This document shows positions 43,529 through 43,784 of a stretch of 43,784 nucleotides of DNA, piece by piece; the stretch's first letter is position 1; each line of letters opens with the position of its first letter. The notes under the pieces were generated by a model. The model saw only the letters and a program-made list of their open reading frames with translations. It was not told where the DNA came from and searched no databases. A program made the translations under genes and the position numbers. Source of the stretch: Candidatus Woesearchaeota archaeon (GTDB taxonomy: Archaea > Nanobdellota > Nanobdellia > Woesearchaeales > JAGVYF01). The stretch spans positions 1-43,784 of the forward strand of contig JAGVYF010000032.1 in assembly GCA_018303425.1 (NCBI GenBank), in the 5' to 3' direction.

Positions 43529-43784
43529 ACCAAATACTTCTCAAATTGTTTGTAATTATAACAATGGGTCATTAACCTTCCATTTTTGCAAATGAAATTT
43601 GGATAATTTAAATCTGCAAAACTCCATGGTTTTTCAACTAGCTTATTTGAAAATAAATATGGCACTGTAACAATCCCCCTTAATAAATTCCTTCCCCAAT
43701 TCCTTATGAAAAATAGGTTTCCCCACTTATTCCAAACTTTATCGCGAATTGAAGAATCATATAATCCTTTTGTTGCAACATAAT
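43519..43784 (-). CDS. SAM-methyltransferase-like protein, 5' end outside window and 3' end truncated
   Basis: Open from the right edge to a TAG at 43519-43521, about 88 residues visible, with no start in the window. The end FICKNGRLMTHCYNYKQFE followed by KYL resembles the last part of Methyltransf_11 proteins (R-x-x-T-H-x-Y-x-x-x-x-F-E-x-x-L-x-x-A-G-F), but the normal end (KKAGF and so on) is missing and the frame runs into the dehydrogenase sequence. So the gene is cut at the same point where the dehydrogenase begins. The family call is from a short segment and is moderate. Confidence 0.5.
   Translation of the reverse strand, partial: YVATKGLYDSSIRDKVWNKWGNLFFIRNWGRNLLRGIVTVPYLFSNKLVEKPWSFADLNYPNFICKNGRLMTHCYNYKQFEKYLVCQ

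Overview
The window is archaeal and AT-rich, and most likely comes from a DPANN lineage of the Woesearchaeota/Pacearchaeota kind. That lineage name is inference. The archaeal assignment rests on Orc1/Cdc6, a PIN-VirB11-KH ATPase, archaeal-type UMP kinase, AK6/Fap7, TraB, an NFACT protein, AglB, tRNA genes with bulge-helix-bulge introns, and TATA boxes 26-29 nt upstream of start codons (leaderless transcripts). A minority of genes have a Shine-Dalgarno site instead (at 3310, 8854, 9999 and 35078).

Left part (1-19.7 kb). First come two secreted proteins (a 5'-truncated Cys-rich protein and a transglutaminase-like protein), then an Arg/Lys repeat protein. An information-processing group follows: PINA-like ATPase, seryl-tRNA synthetase, a LamG-like secreted protein and Orc1/Cdc6. 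Just past orc1 lies a non-coding stretch with three copies of CACTGGACA, a candidate replication origin. Next is a cassette of two very small genes and a frameshifted DUF4186 gene, then a tRNA-Trp gene with a T-loop intron. On the minus strand follow DUF5679, a degenerate S2P-like membrane protein, TraB, NFACT-N, AK6, an ABC-2 exporter pair, and a compact NAD/ADP-ribose group (NrtR-like Nudix regulator, nicotinamidase, ADP-ribosylglycohydrolase). A tRNA-Arg(CCT) gene with two introns, one in the D-loop and one in the T-loop, closes this part.

Right part (19.8-43.8 kb). This is mainly a cell-surface glycan locus. It holds a toroid glycosidase, methyltransferases, an ArnE/ArnF-like pair of 4-TM proteins, AglB with a small companion, GT4 and Alg5-like GT2 glycosyltransferases, an ArnT-like membrane glycosyltransferase, a Wzx-type flippase and a nucleotide-sugar dehydrogenase. 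It also carries four radical-SAM enzymes, a CDP-alcohol phosphatidyltransferase lacking its last catalytic Asp, and a cytidylyltransferase-aminotransferase fusion. pyrH and dcd sit inside it as a pyrimidine pair. A likely logic is nucleotide and polyprenyl activation of sugars and of an aminated alcohol, assembly by the glycosyltransferases, flipping, and transfer to protein by AglB. At the right end the dehydrogenase has lost its N-terminus and the preceding methyltransferase its C-terminus at one shared point, so the sequence there is a deletion scar or an assembly chimera.

The strongest unusual signals are the two T-loop tRNA introns with the same BHB geometry, the odd anticodon arm of tRNA-Trp, the fusion enzyme near the atypical CDP-alcohol transferase, the NAD/ADP-ribose module with a structured RNA next to it, and the origin-like repeats with the small-gene/DUF4186 cassette.
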